Shown here: positions 49,648 through 60,710 of the stretch, one piece after another | How the letters are laid out: each line of letters starts with the position of its first letter | How positions within the stretch are numbered: the stretch's first letter is position 1 | DNA from: Antedon mediterranea | Taxonomy: Eukaryota; Echinodermata; Crinoidea; Comatulida; Antedonidae | Reading direction: 5' to 3' | Length of the DNA: 64,000 bases | NCBI RefSeq assembly: GCF_964355755.1 | Contig: NC_092676.1 | Span: forward strand, 2,526,288 to 2,590,287 | Notes under the pieces: generated by a model | Seen by the model: the letters and a program-made list of their open reading frames with translations, nothing else | Told to the model about the DNA's origin: nothing | The model's database searches: none | Program-made: the position numbers and the translations under genes

Positions 49648-49970
49648 AATATTTGATGTATTCTGGTATTTGTGTCTACAAACTTTTCTAAATAAAGACC
49701 GTTCTATTATGGTACCCTCCAATTATAGACCAGTTAATATTTGATGTATTCTGGTATTTGTGTCTCCAAAAAATAAAAACCTTTCCATTATGGTACCTTC
49801 CAATTATAGACCAGTTAATAATAATTTATCATTTGCAGTTAATATTTGATGTATTCTGGTATTTGTGTCTACAAGTCTGTTCTATATAAAGACCGTTCCA
49901 TTATGGTACCCTCCAATTATAGACCAGTTAATATTTGATGTGTTTTGATATTTGTTCTGGTGAATGTGCA
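49648..49970 (+). repeat. Tandem repeat of 85-105 bp, about 4 copies
   Basis: GTTAATATTTGATGTATTCT, TGGTATTTGTGTCTACAA and ATTATGGTACCCTCCAATTA recur in order at 49648, 49733, 49838 and (partly) 49928. Confidence 0.85.
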
Positions 49971-50802
49971 TAATATAAAGTAGAAGTGAAGACTAAGTTC
50001 TTTTGTAACAGATATATTTTTCACAGAATCTAGTTCTTTAAAACATGATCTATCAAATTCAATAATCAATAATTATCAATAATCAATTCCTTCAAATATC
50101 CAGTCCAGTTTAGTGCCCTGCCAAACCAAACAAAGAACAATTGTTGAATTGATTTTATTTGTTATTATTATTCTTTCTAAACAACGTCCTTGAGTCAATA
50201 TTATTTTACAAAACTGTTAATGTAGTAACAAACAGACAGACGTTTTATATTTTACCTTCATCATGGCAGAATAAAAATTATTTTTGACATCAACAATAAG
50301 TTTAATCTGATTAAATTAGAGCAGTTGGCTTCTTACCAAGAGTTTAATATTTACAATTCATCAGATATAACTTCAACCAATTGTCAAATCAAATATATTA
50401 ATATTAAACTAATTATTATATTCAGTTTAACTTTTATTATTATATTAAAATTGCTATTCAGTTTAAGTTAGCAACTGAGTCATCGATACCTGTAATAGTC
50501 TATTTATTTAATAAGCAGTGCTAAATTAGGATTTTGGAATAGGGTAGAGAAGTCCAAAACTTCACAAAAAGACATATCTTTTGCATTATAATTTTCAAAA
50601 ATGTTTAATCTGCCATAGAGGAAATTATCTTTGGAATGCTTTGAAATAGAAAAGTGTGTTATACAGTATGTGTATAATACATGCATTTGCATGTATTACT
50701 ATACATTTTCAAGTGTGTGTGTGTGTGCGTGTCTGAACTTTTGTATTGCTTTTTGTTATATCTTTTAATCAAAGGTTTTCAACCTATAAATAAAAAGTTG
50801 AT

Positions 50803-50995
50803 ATTGCGAGATGTAATTGCGGGATGTAAATGATTGTGGGATATAATTTGCGAGATGTAATTTGCAAGATGTAATTGTGGGATGTAATTTGTGAGATGTA
50901 ATTGCAGGATGTAATTTGCAAGATGTAATTGTGGGATGTAATTGTGGGATATAATTTGCGAGATGTAATTGCGGGATGTAATTTGCAAGATGCAT
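50803..50995 (+). repeat. 14-bp-type tandem repeat
   Basis: Alternating units GATGTAATTGCGG and GATGTAATTTGCAA make a two-variant array of about 14 units. It starts and ends cleanly in AT-rich DNA. Confidence 0.88.
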
Positions 50996-51140
50996 ACTTC
51001 TCATTTAGGCATGCTACAATAATGTTCTATGTCTGCGTCACTTAACATGTAATCGTCTTTCTCTCTTCCTTTACCACCTCTCACGTGTTGTATGTGCGTG
51101 CTCATCTTTTTGCGTGTTCTTTGCGTGCTTCTCTATCTAG

Positions 51141-51239
51141 GCACGTGCAATCAGCAGCCACCTGGGACGGGAAATACGATTTCACGCTGAGCGATTTCTC
51201 AAAAGTCGGGCCGTGGCTTCGTAGATTGGAACTAAAACA
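51141..51239 (+). CDS. PPFIBP: Liprin-beta exon 13: possible 33-codon cassette before SAM1
   Basis: The acceptor TTCTCTATCTAG at 51140 and the donor ACA|GTAGGT at 51240 frame 99 nt. The exon takes two bases and returns two, so it can be spliced in or out with no frame change. Included, it inserts about 33 residues (GHVQSAATWDGKYDF ... GPWLRRLELKQ) between SRDIKSNG and DIDMPFAKW. Skipped, the junction SNG-DIDMPFAKW matches vertebrate SNSDLDMPFAKW. The exon is clearly richer in GC than its flanks. I do not recognise the inserted peptide. Confidence 0.65.
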
Positions 51240-51509
51240 GTAGGTTTAGTCAGGCATGTGTTTTCTTCAGCACATACGTTTTAAATATTATATCTGCATT
51301 GCTTTATATGCACTCATGTTATTGTTACTGTATAGCGTTTTTTAATTGCCATGTTGATTTCTTTATTTATTAGTGAGATTGTTATGTTTGAGTGCATGAT
51401 CACACTTGTTATTTAAAATATACTGTACTAGACTTTTTAGATGATAAAATTATGCTCTAGTTAGTAACAATTTACTAAAATAATAATGATTATAATAACA
51501 ACCTACATT

Positions 51510-51712
51510 GTCATCATTCCTCATCTTTATTATCATCATCATTATCATCTTATTATTATCATCATCATCGTTATCATCATCACTATCGTTATCAGCATCA
51601 TCATTGTCATCATTGTCATCATCATTATTATCATCATTATTATCGTCATTATTATCATCATTGTCATGATCATTATTATCATCATTGTCATCATCATTAT
51701 TATAATTATTAT
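51510..51712 (+). repeat. ATC/ATT trinucleotide microsatellite
   Basis: Interrupted TCATCATTATTATCATCATT runs. Open frames across it (poly-Ile on +, poly-Asp on -) are artefacts. Confidence 0.95.
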
Positions 51713-52956
51713 ACAAAGATAATCATAATATCATAAACAGTACATACAAAATATTAATATTATGTATTCTTTATCAATAAGTATTTTTATTCAAAATTTA
51801 TAATTAATTTATAATAATTTTACAATATGCAAGAAAAAATTGAAAAGAGCATTGTTAAGCTTTTGTATTTCTGGTCTTATATAATATTTAATAATAATTA
51901 TTTAATAATGCTTGTTAGAATAAAAATCAAAAGGTATAATATGCGTTTGAAAAAGATCAAATATCGCTCTAGCCAACTATATATTGTTTAAATAGCGTTA
52001 TAAATATTACCAGATATTATACCGACGACAGTTGAAATATTTATACCGTGAACGTGAACGATTCCTTCATCCTCGTTTATTGATCTCTAATCAGTCCTAC
52101 GCAAGATTCCAGAAATCCAGGCCAGTGTTAATTTCTAGAATTTTAACTGGTCTGATTTTTTGATTTTTTTTAATGAATTTTCAAAAACACTTAATATATT
52201 ATGATATATATTATATTATGTTTGTCCTGGTATTAATTAGATATGAGGTACTAGTTTTTTTAATATCATTTTCAAATTTAGAAGATTTATATTTCATTAA
52301 AAAAAAAGATTTTCAAGTTGTCCAGAAATGTTAAATTACATTTAGAGGTGGTCAAACAATATTCAGATGCTAGTAGTATTATTATTATTAATCATTATTT
52401 ATAAAGTGCTTTTCCAGAAGATCAAAGCGCCGTACAGAGAGATTATTTAAAAAAATAAAATAAAAAGTTAGATGTGTTAATGTGGGACTGTTTGCTAGTG
52501 GGATGCGGTGGGAAATCGGGTCATATGATGATTGCAATGCCACCTCTAATACGTAATACTGTATTAAAACAACTAAACTAACTACGCTTTGAGTTCTTGC
52601 GCTGTGTTGACAGCGTCAGGAATTGCCACCTGTTATAACACAAAGCCTAAAAGCCTAACTAAAATGAAATAGCTTTAAAATTAACTAATCAATATTCAAA
52701 TTTATTCGTACTATATTTTATATATAAAATGTATTGGCTTAACGGATGAGTAATAATTTGCATGTTAATGTGTATTTGGGTTTTATTATTCAAATTTTGT
52801 TGGATTTCCTACATTTTCCCCGCTCCTTGTGTGTATATCCTTGATCAGTCATCACATGTGTCTATATCTATTCACATCATCTTCATACATTATCCCAATT
52901 TCTGTGATTTATTTACTTGATTCTCGGGCCTGTATCTCATATATGACAATATTTGC

Positions 52957-53112
52957 CCAGTATCATAGGAAAATTCCATAATACAGCATCTCATGTATGT
53001 CACATGTTGTACCTGTATCATATAAAGTTAGTTTAAGGGTTAGTTTATGATAATAGGTGATTTATGTCAAACATATGTGATACTATATTATGGAATTTGT
53101 CATGATACTGTA
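52957..53112. mobile_element. Family E MITE, copy 2
   Basis: CAGTATCATAGGAAAATTCC at the left and GGAATTTGTCATGATACTGT at the right are inverted. Inner arms ACAGCATCTCATGTATG and CATATGTGATACTATAT also pair. About 155 bp. Confidence 0.7.
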
Positions 53113-53360
53113 GAAATCTAGATACAGTACCGAAAAACATGTGTTTTTATTACCTATACTTTTCCTTAATTTATTTAATTTTCAGACTCCTGTTTTAGTT
53201 TCAGTTCATTTGTTTTTATAACTTTCATCAAATGTTATTATATATTATTATTTTTCACTTTTTAACTGTTTACATTTTCACTTTATAAGTTAGAGTTGAC
53301 TATTTTATATATATATTCTTCACTTTGTATGTGTTTTATGTTGTTTCTTTACTCTTTGTT

Positions 53361-53953
53361 TTAAAGGCCAGGTGCGGGCAAAAAATTTCTATTGATCATA
53401 CATTCCAATAATTATCGATCTATATTTTCCCCTATGTTTCATAATTTTTGGGATTTTATTTGTGTTACACGAGCTTGTTGAAAATAAGCACTTTCTTATC
53501 AGTGGGGGGATAGTTCAAATTACACAGTAAAATCTCTATTCTTTTGTACACAAATTTTGTAAATAGAGAGGCATTTTAAAAAGCTATGAAAAATTAACGG
53601 TGTCATAAAAAATGTTCAGATGACTAAATATAGGTAATATAACTTGAATTTTACATTTCTGGTATTTTTATTCAACTTCAGATTTTTATTTTCATGCTAT
53701 AGCAAAAATTATCCACCGTATATCCACCATCTTTTTTCACCTTCTAGGGAGTCACTAGACATGTTATTACATTAGGTTAAACTACCTAAAAAAAGCCTTT
53801 CTGGTTTTTATGGCAGAATTTTGCAAAATTTTGTATTTGACCATATTAAGGGAAATTCATGTTTTTCCGTCTTGATTTCTGTTACAAATATTTGATTTAT
53901 GTACAATTAACCAGATATTATATTTACAATTCATGCCTGTACCTGAGCTTTAA
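53361..53953 (+). mobile_element. Family B MITE, copy 2 (longer)
   Basis: Bounded by TTAA at 53361-53364 and 53950-53953. It shares termini and core with 40732-41120 in the opposite orientation, but carries about 200 bp more near 53465-53640 (GAGCTTGTTGAAAATAAGCA onward). That is either a later insertion here or a deletion in the other copy. Confidence 0.8.
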
Positions 53954-54170
53954 ATTCAATTTAAAAAGTATTATAATATTTATTATAAATACTTGATAAC
54001 TTCTTCAAACACCAATTAGGTAACTACTACTTTAGATCACTTTAATCATGGTGGTATAACCATGCTTCAATCTTTAAAAAATATTACAGCGAAATGGATA
54101 TGAACTCAACCTAATAGCGCAACTAATTTTGTTCTCCATGCAAGTATAGCTTAATTTTGGATCTTACAGT

Positions 54171-54298
54171 ACTAGACATGCAATGAAAAGTTGTAGATGC
54201 AATACAGGCAAGTTGACCAATGACAAGCGACAGTTCTAATAATCCATCGCTTGTGATTGGTCAAATCACTTGCGTTGCATTACATCTTTGTGGGAACC
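54171..54298. mobile_element. Family C MITE, copy 2 (diverged)
   Basis: AAGTTGACCAATGACAAGCG pairs with CGCTTGTGATTGGTCAAATC, and the right end GTTGCATTACATCTTTGTGG + GAACC matches copy 1. It ends about 80 bp before the SAM1 exon acceptor. Confidence 0.7.
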
Positions 54299-54378
54299 AA
54301 TCATTAATAAGCCTTACCCCTTTAATTTGACCCATTTTTTTTTCGTTTTGGTAATAATATATGTATTTGCTTTTTCAG

Positions 54379-54529
54379 AGATATTGATATGCCGTTTGCA
54401 AAGTGGGACACGGATCAGGTCGCGGCCTGGCTCCATGAACTTGGTTTATCCCAGTATGTTTCCATGTGTCGAGTGTCTGTCAAGAATGGTGCTACCCTCC
54501 TAGAAGCTTCACCTCAAACATTATACAGC
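54379..54529 (+). CDS. PPFIBP: Liprin-beta exon 14: SAM domain 1
   Basis: The acceptor is CTTTTTCAG at 54378 and the donor AGC|GTGAGT at 54530. It has 151 nt, completes the codon begun upstream and leaves in phase 0. The peptide reads DIDMPFAKWDTDQVAAWLHE then LGLSQYVSMC and GATLLEASPQTLYS. The W-x-x-x-x-V-x-x-W-L core with LGLxxY is the start of a SAM fold. The domain is completed by the next exon (ELGVKNPLHRKKLLLAL). Confidence 0.96.
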
Positions 54530-55410
54530 GTGAGTTATCCTATCAAAAGGACATCTTTAACTTATAGTTTGATATATTGTAATATAGTTTTTACTTATTT
54601 GAAATACACCTATCAACTGTAAAGCCTTGTCTACACTATCAAACTAGTTTGACAAAAATATGGTAATGATATGACATCATCATGTCAATATGGGCACATC
54701 ACACTTTTTTCGTCAAACTAGTTTGATCGTGTAGACAGAGCTTTAAACAAAATGTCCTTATTCACATAAATCCCTCAACTCTTGATGAAAATTATCACAT
54801 CAGGTTTGCATTGCCAATAATCAAATAAACTGGTTGAAATTTAATTTCATACAATTTTGTGAAACGGTTCTTTTTTTTCAAATCGTAAAAAATGTTAAAT
54901 CATTTCTTTGTGTTGTGACTAATGCGTTAAATGTCCACACTTATGTCATCAACTAAATCAATAAAATCATAGTAAATTAATAATAACCGTAACTTTCCAT
55001 TTCTAATCCGAGTAAATGGACAAATTTATCTCATTGCATTAAGTGATAAGGTACAGTGATTGATGTGTATTTTATTTATTTGATCTTTCTTAAATATAAT
55101 CTCATAAACTAAAAATTCAAAATGAGTACCATTTAATTTAAAAATCATTCACTCAAAACCTGCCTTCTTGATTTTGCTTTACCTCCATTTGCATTTTGAA
55201 TAAAATATTTCAAACTAATTATTTTGTGTTTAAACATATTGTTTTAAGATTCCTATAGACAGAGCACAATGTTCCAATAGGTGGAAATTAGACAAAAGGT
55301 GTTACATAACACAGACAGACATGCAGAACAATATTATCATCTGCAATCATTTATTTATTTTAAATATAAATGTACTAATTTTGCTCCATTCTTTTGTTAC
55401 TATTTTTCAG
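54530..55410 (+). other. Intron 14
   Basis: A family A MITE (54620-54745), then plain AT-rich DNA. Confidence 0.8.
54620..54745. mobile_element. Family A MITE, copy 9 (short form)
   Basis: TAAAGCCTTGTCTACACTAT to GATCGTGTAGACAGAGCTTTA. The interior has only one ATATGGTAATGATATG unit. The TIRs extend through CAAACTAGTTTGAC on both sides. Confidence 0.88.
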
Positions 55411-55611
55411 GAACTCGGTGTAAAAAACCCTCTTCATCGTAAGAAACTCCTGTTAGCGCTTCAGGCAATCAGCAAAAACGAGAAAGACAAAATGGGTGAA
55501 TTGGACTACACATGGGTGACGAGGTGGCTTGACGATATAGGACTTCCACAGTACAAAGACTCCTTCCACGAAGCCAGAGTAGATGGCAGAATGCTCAATT
55601 TCCTTACAGTG
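55411..55611 (+). CDS. PPFIBP: Liprin-beta exon 15: end of SAM1, start of SAM2
   Basis: The acceptor is TATTTTTCAG at 55410 and the donor GTG|GTAGGT at 55612. It has 67 codons, phase 0. ELGVKNPLHRKKLLLALQAI closes SAM1. LDYTWVTRWLDDIGLPQYKD then opens SAM2, followed by VDGRMLNFLTV. It is nearly identical to vertebrate liprin-beta (LDFNWVTRWLDDIGLPQYK). A SINE begins within a few bases of the donor. Confidence 0.97.
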
Positions 55612-55616
55612 GTAGG

Positions 55617-55990
55617 TAGTTGGGGGCTTAAATCCCATAATGGAGTTTTCCTCTATACAATCGGCACAGGTTCAAGTCACTCCTCGATCATTATTCTGGT
55701 GGTAGAAAAAGTCTTCTCGGATAATGTCTTAAGAAGGTCCAGTGTACACATCTGGCTTGTGTACACTTTAAAGAACCCAGTCCAGCTTTCGGAATAGTAG
55801 GAGGTTACCCAGGTCCATTCAGCCCCTGTCGTTGTGGACAGACGAACGGGTGCCGCTTGGTGGCAGCACTCGACATGAAGGGACCCTTAGGGGAGTAGAA
55901 AGTTGTGGTATGTGTCGTCCACACCTGTGCGCAATTAAGCCCAGTATGTTGGTTATACCCCCATTACATCAACAAAGAAAAGGAATATAG
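55617..55990 (+). mobile_element. tRNA-headed SINE, copy 2
   Basis: The B-box-like GGTTCAAGTC (about 55669) ends a decayed tRNA head. The body GGTGGTAGAAAAAGTCTTCT, GGTCCAGTGTACACA and CACTTTAAAGAACCCAGT matches copy 1 at 37150-37470. The tail holds TTGTGGACAGACGAACGGGT. Its head starts within about 10 bp of the exon 15 donor, so the frame reads on into it for some 60 codons. That is not evidence of coding. Confidence 0.72.
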
Positions 55991-56333
55991 TGGATAAAAA
56001 TTTATCTCAACATAGAATTTTCTGTAAGAGGAAACATACCACATAAACAGCAAAGCAACGATGTAGGTTTATATACAGTAAAACGTGTCCTACTTCTGTT
56101 AGCCATAAAAGAACTATTATACTACGCATCAAACTGGTATCCAGTGACTAATCATGTATCTTCTGACAATTCTTGGTGTGATTCAAGATAAAACTTTAGT
56201 TTGTGTCATAAAATACAAGAATTGAGACGTGAGAGTTGAAACTGTGGCACAGACAAACAAAAAATAAGTTTTGATAGATATTTTCAATTTGTTTTTGATA
56301 CAACATGCTTAATATCTAATAATAATATTGAAT

Positions 56334-56499
56334 TAAGCTCTGTCTAATGTGTCAAACTAGTTTGACAAAAAAAGTGTAAGGTAGCCAAATATGGTAGTGA
56401 TATGCCCAAATACAGAAGTGATATGACATCATTGTGTCCATATATGGGCACATCACATTTTTTTGTCACATACAGTTTGATAGTGTGGACAGAGCTTTA
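56334..56499. mobile_element. Family A MITE, copy 10
   Basis: TTAAGCTCTGTCTAATGTGT to GATAGTGTGGACAGAGCTTTA, with two ATATGGTAGTGATATG-like units. Complete, with minor changes in the left TIR. Confidence 0.85.
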
Positions 56500-57551
56500 T
56501 AATAACATTGAATTAGAATGTGCGTACTTGTTGACGAAGAAGTGCTCAAGGCGCTTAAAACAAAAACAAATTTAAAATTGTCAACCATTCGTCTTCAGTA
56601 CATCTCGATCTCACATCCTACCTCCAAATATTAACAAGAAAAATGTCCCAACAAACAAACCTTAAAGTATGTTTTAAATGTTTTTTCCTTAAAAGTAAAA
56701 AACAAAAACATAATTAAGCAAGACATACTTTGTATAGACGTCATACCTTTGTATGAACCTAGTTTAAGAAAATGTAATTTACACAATGTCTTTCTATGAC
56801 GCGCATTCAGGCTAGAAAAGCGTCACACATCTCGGCAAAAAGCAAAAACCATTTATAAGCTTAGGTATGCTTCTTTTTAAATCCAAATGATTATCTGTTT
56901 TCTCACCTTGCCTGAAAAAAATCTATTTTTTTTGTAATAATTTGAATACATAGAAAAATTATAATTATCCTTAAAATCACTTGTTAAATTTCTCAAAACC
57001 AATTCAATGATTTTCCTCGTCAATCTCAGTTAATTATGTTTTTGTTGAAATACGTTTAAAGGGAAAAAAGAAAGTACAACACAATCAATTTATGTAAGTG
57101 GCAATTTTCCCAGTTTATACAAAAGTACAACAGGACTTGAGGTCAAGGGTCGTTTTAAATAAGGTCAACTTGTATTACATGAGGTCGGAGGATCATGGTA
57201 AACAGTCAAATCTTGTGACTTTTGGTTTATAAACTTCAAGAAAATACTGAATTTTAATTGTGCTCTGATTATGAAATTATCTGTTTTGGTGATCTTGTTC
57301 TACTTCATTCTGCGCATTTTTAACAAATATTGTTTTAAATTTGTTAATAATTATTATTCTGTAACACTAACACACTTTCTTCTAAAACGTAAACAAAATG
57401 TAATTCTCCGAACTCTACTTAAAGTTGTTTTTTACCTTGAAATTCATAATTAAGATTTGAATTTACCAAAATTATAAATTTAAATTGTCTTTCCATGAAA
57501 TCTAAATTGAAATGCATTGTTAATTAATAGCGTTATGTACTTTTTTTTAAG

Positions 57552-57674
57552 GATGATCTGTTATCATTGAAAGTAACAAGCGCCTTACACCACATCAGTA
57601 TCATGCGTGGTATACAATGTCTAAGACTCAATCATTTTAATCCTAATTGTCTCCGGCGGAGACCCACTGACGAG
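57552..57674 (+). CDS. PPFIBP: Liprin-beta exon 16: end of SAM2
   Basis: The acceptor is TTTTTTTAAG at 57551 and the donor GAG|GTAAAT at 57675. It has 41 codons, phase 0. DDLLSLKVTSALHHISIMRG and then LRLNHFNPNCLRRRPTDE match vertebrate DDLLSLKVVSVLHHLSIKR...NCLRRRPSDE. Confidence 0.97.
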
Positions 57675-58401
57675 GTAAATATGCGTATTTTATTATTTTA
57701 TATTTAGATTTTCATTAAAATGTTCAAGGTAAGATGTAATATGATGTCAGCGTCTTGTTTATTTTTAACGATGTTAAATGGCTAACTAATTATAATTGTG
57801 TTTTGTTTTCATTTAGCCTTATTTATATTCATCCCTTCATTCGTTACACGTATACATAATCATTTTTAAAATCAATTCCTGTATCATATAACTACTACCC
57901 CTAAAACAAATAAATCTAGTACTAATCACAAAATTATTAATTGTTAATAGTTATTTAAAGATGTATTGTCTCCCAAAAACATGAATTAAGATTATTAAAA
58001 TCATACTTTGAATAGGCCATTTTGTATTTATGATAAATTTTTTCACTTTAGAAAAAAAAAAAAAAAACTCATTGTCTGACATCACCATGTTTGAAGTGTT
58101 TGAAAATGTTAGTGTGAGAAATCATACCAATCAGTGATGCTTGATTTTACTATATATAGTTGACTAACCAATCGCCTGATCATATTCCTATCTACCAATT
58201 TTTCTAACAGTTTGTTATAATATATGTAGTTGTTAGTTCTAGTATTTTATTGTTTTTTTATACAGAATGATAAATATATATTTTATACATTAATCTTATT
58301 TAAAGCTTCCGTTTGGTTTTAATTGGTTATTTGTTTTTTTAAATAAAAAAAAAGAATATTTTTTGTTTTCTATTAACATATATAATTTACTTTAAATGTA
58401 G
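57675..58401 (+). other. Intron 16
   Basis: Contains the left part of a family D MITE (57955-58080). Otherwise AT-rich with nothing recognised. Confidence 0.7.
57955..58080. mobile_element. Family D MITE, partial copy 3
   Basis: TTAAAGATGTATTGTCTCCC, GAATAGGCCATTTTGTATTT and TTTTTTCACTTTAGAAAAAA follow family D order. The right half and terminus are not present. Confidence 0.6.
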
Positions 58402-58422
58402 GTGTGGCCTATTATGATGGAG
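58402..58422 (+). CDS. PPFIBP: Candidate 21-nt microexon between SAM2 and SAM3
   Basis: An acceptor TTTAAATGTAG (58401) and a strong donor GAG|GTAGGT (58423) frame seven codons, VWPIMME, phase 0 on both sides. It would insert between RRRPTDE and PYESGAEV. Neighbouring exons join in frame with or without it. Small in-frame exons of this size are often alternatively spliced in neural genes. The evidence here is only splice-site quality, phase and position; its composition is unlike chance intron but too short to be sure. Confidence 0.45.
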
Positions 58423-59369
58423 GTAGGTTTAAAGGAAGTTGATTGGTTGATTGGTTGCACATCAATGACTTTAACGCTGCACGGGGACAAATGATTGGTT
58501 GAAATGTTGCCAATGCCATTTTCATTTTTAAACTTTTATTTCTGTTGCAGGCATGATCATTTTTTTTAATGCAGCGCATAAAATAATTGTTTTATCTTTT
58601 TTTTTTTTTATCATAAAATGTTAAGGTTTTTTTCATTTTGGCGCAGATTTTTTATTTGTTCTTGTAAACATTTTGATATGAATTACAACTTTCATGAAAG
58701 GACAGAAACTTGGAAATATACTTACACTTTTCACTAATTTAAAATGGGTGATGTTATAGTTATTACCATCTTTTCAATACATAACCAATCACATTATTTA
58801 AGAACTAATGATTTACACATTTTATGTTTTAAATCAACAAATTTTGATTTTTTTTAAATTTATTTTAATAACATAAGATGATCAACATCAAGGAATTGTT
58901 ATGGGTACAAATTACACATTAATTTTAGTTTGGTGACTTGCTTGTAACTTTTAACCAATCACATCTCTAACAATATCAAGGATTTATTAACCAATCACTG
59001 AATGCTTACAGCTGACCAATCAGAGGTGTCAGATAATGTTGGCCAATCATATAACAGCATGATTTTCACAGCCAAGATTTGATCATTATGCAATGTTGAC
59101 TAAAAACTAATTGTATTTAATTTAGGATCTTCTTTTGCTGGTAATGAAATAAGTTTACTACACATTTTGTTAAAACGTTTAAGAACAATTTTAAGATGTT
59201 AACAGTTGCAATACAAAGATATAAAATATGTTTTTTTTTAAATTTAGATTTCATAAAAATTAGTATTAGAAATTATGATGTAATTTAGTTATTATCTGAT
59301 CTATTAAAGATGTATTTTTTATGTTAGATTTTCTACATAGGATTAGAAACTTAGTAGTATGAAATACCA

Positions 59370-59487
59370 GGGGCCGGATTTATCTACCAAGACAATTTTT
59401 CTGCTAAAACTGTTTTATAAATAAGTTATTTGCTTAAATATATCAGCTGAAGACAAAATATAAGCAGCTATTGATAAATGCCACCCC
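59370..59487. mobile_element. Small MITE, family G
   Basis: GGGGCCGGATTTATC at the left and GATAAATGCCACCCC at the right are imperfect inverted termini, 118 bp apart end to end. A single copy in the window. Confidence 0.5.
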
Positions 59488-59717
59488 AGTATTATACTGA
59501 CTGCAGTTGCATTTTTCACCCACAGACAAAGCAGGAAAAAATCTCCAGTGTACCAACTTGGAGTTCGCAACTGGTAAACAATAAAACTCCATGATTCATA
59601 AATACTCCATACTACCTGCTTTCATTGTTAAATAAGCTCCATGGTTTCTTCGTTTCATAGCCTTAAAACTGTTTTCAACATGGGTGCAAGAACATTCCCA
59701 AAGAAAAATCATGTTTC

Positions 59718-59866
59718 TTATCCTTGTCTACACTATCAAACTTTTTGTGACAAAATGTGCCCATATATGGATAGAATGATGTAATATCACTACCAAATTT
59801 GAGCACATCACTACCATATTTAAGCACATCACACTTTTATCAGTTTGATAGTGTAGACAAAGCTTA
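59718..59866. mobile_element. Family A MITE, copy 11
   Basis: TTGTCTACACTATCAAACTT to AGTTTGATAGTGTAGACAAAG + CTTA, with two (A/T)TATCACTACCA-type units. The left-most TIR bases are altered. Confidence 0.85.
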
Positions 59867-60710
59867 ATAGAACAGCGTACAGCCCCACTCAGTGTTACTT
59901 CATCACTATGACGATAAGCAATATTGCACCTATATTGAAAACATATAAGTTATTGGTTAGAAGAAATCATAAACAGGCTTATAGCATGAATGGTACAATA
60001 GATTATATATTCTTCCATTGCATGTTGGGTTGATGGTTCTTTTTGTGATTAGCTTTCATGACTTTTTTAGACTCTTTAGAAGCGTGGTGAATTCATTTCC
60101 GATTTTTTTCTCTTATCCAGTAAGATTGGAGTTTTTCCACTGTAATTGACAAAATTGAGCTAAAACGTTATCATTTTCTTCCGTCAAGTTATTTCCAAAA
60201 GTATGTCTTACATCGTCTCTCGTTTCATCCCTCCACTCACTTACTTATTTTTTCCACTTATTTTTTTCACTTATTTTTTTCCCTCACTCTTTGTCAAATA
60301 TCTGAACTATTTATATCTTCGCTTCAAATTTTAATTAAATTACCATTTTACAAATTAATATCTAAAGAATAATGAATATTTTAAATTATATTGTATAATT
60401 TTCAATTCCATTTAGTCTGATGAGTGGAGCAATTATATTTATTATCTTTCGTAATAAGTACATAATTTATTGGAGACATAAAATACAATTTGCCTTTTGG
60501 CATTTCTGCGACAGGCTAAGCATGATGAGCTATCTAAAGACAAAAGATATTAGTGATGTGTTGAAGTTTTTCTAAAATAGGATGCCTGTGGCAACCTCAA
60601 ACGACGTTTGTCATATGCATATTGAAAACCGTATTTTCCTTTTTTTAAATGTTCTACCTTTTCTTGTCCAGGGAAGACAGAAATGGTGATGCACATGCAT
60701 GCTTAATACA

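Larger units (their letters stand above)
48309..51140 (+). other. Intron 12
   Basis: Contains an 855-bp TIR element (48547-49401), three or four copies of an 85-105-bp tandem repeat (49648-49970), a GT microsatellite (50711-50732) and a 14-bp array (50803-50995). Nothing else is recognised. Confidence 0.75.
51240..54378 (+). other. Intron 13
   Basis: Contains an ATC/ATT microsatellite (51510-51712), a family E MITE (52957-53112), family B copy 2 (53361-53953) and a family C MITE (54171-54298) close to the exon 14 acceptor. The stretch 51720-52950 shows nothing recognisable. Confidence 0.75.
55612..57551 (+). other. Intron 15
   Basis: Begins with a SINE (55617-55990) and holds a family A MITE (56334-56499). 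The stretch 56500-57550 shows nothing recognisable. Confidence 0.8.

Noticed and set aside
51450-51722. Open frames encoding poly-Asp or poly-Ile (also 16167-16445)
   Set aside because: They are translations of ATC trinucleotide microsatellites with no splice or homology support.
55612-55797. Extension of liprin-beta exon 15 as coding sequence
   Set aside because: The frame stays open by chance into a SINE. The vertebrate-like continuation (DDLLSLK) is found at 57552 after a proper GT...AG intron.
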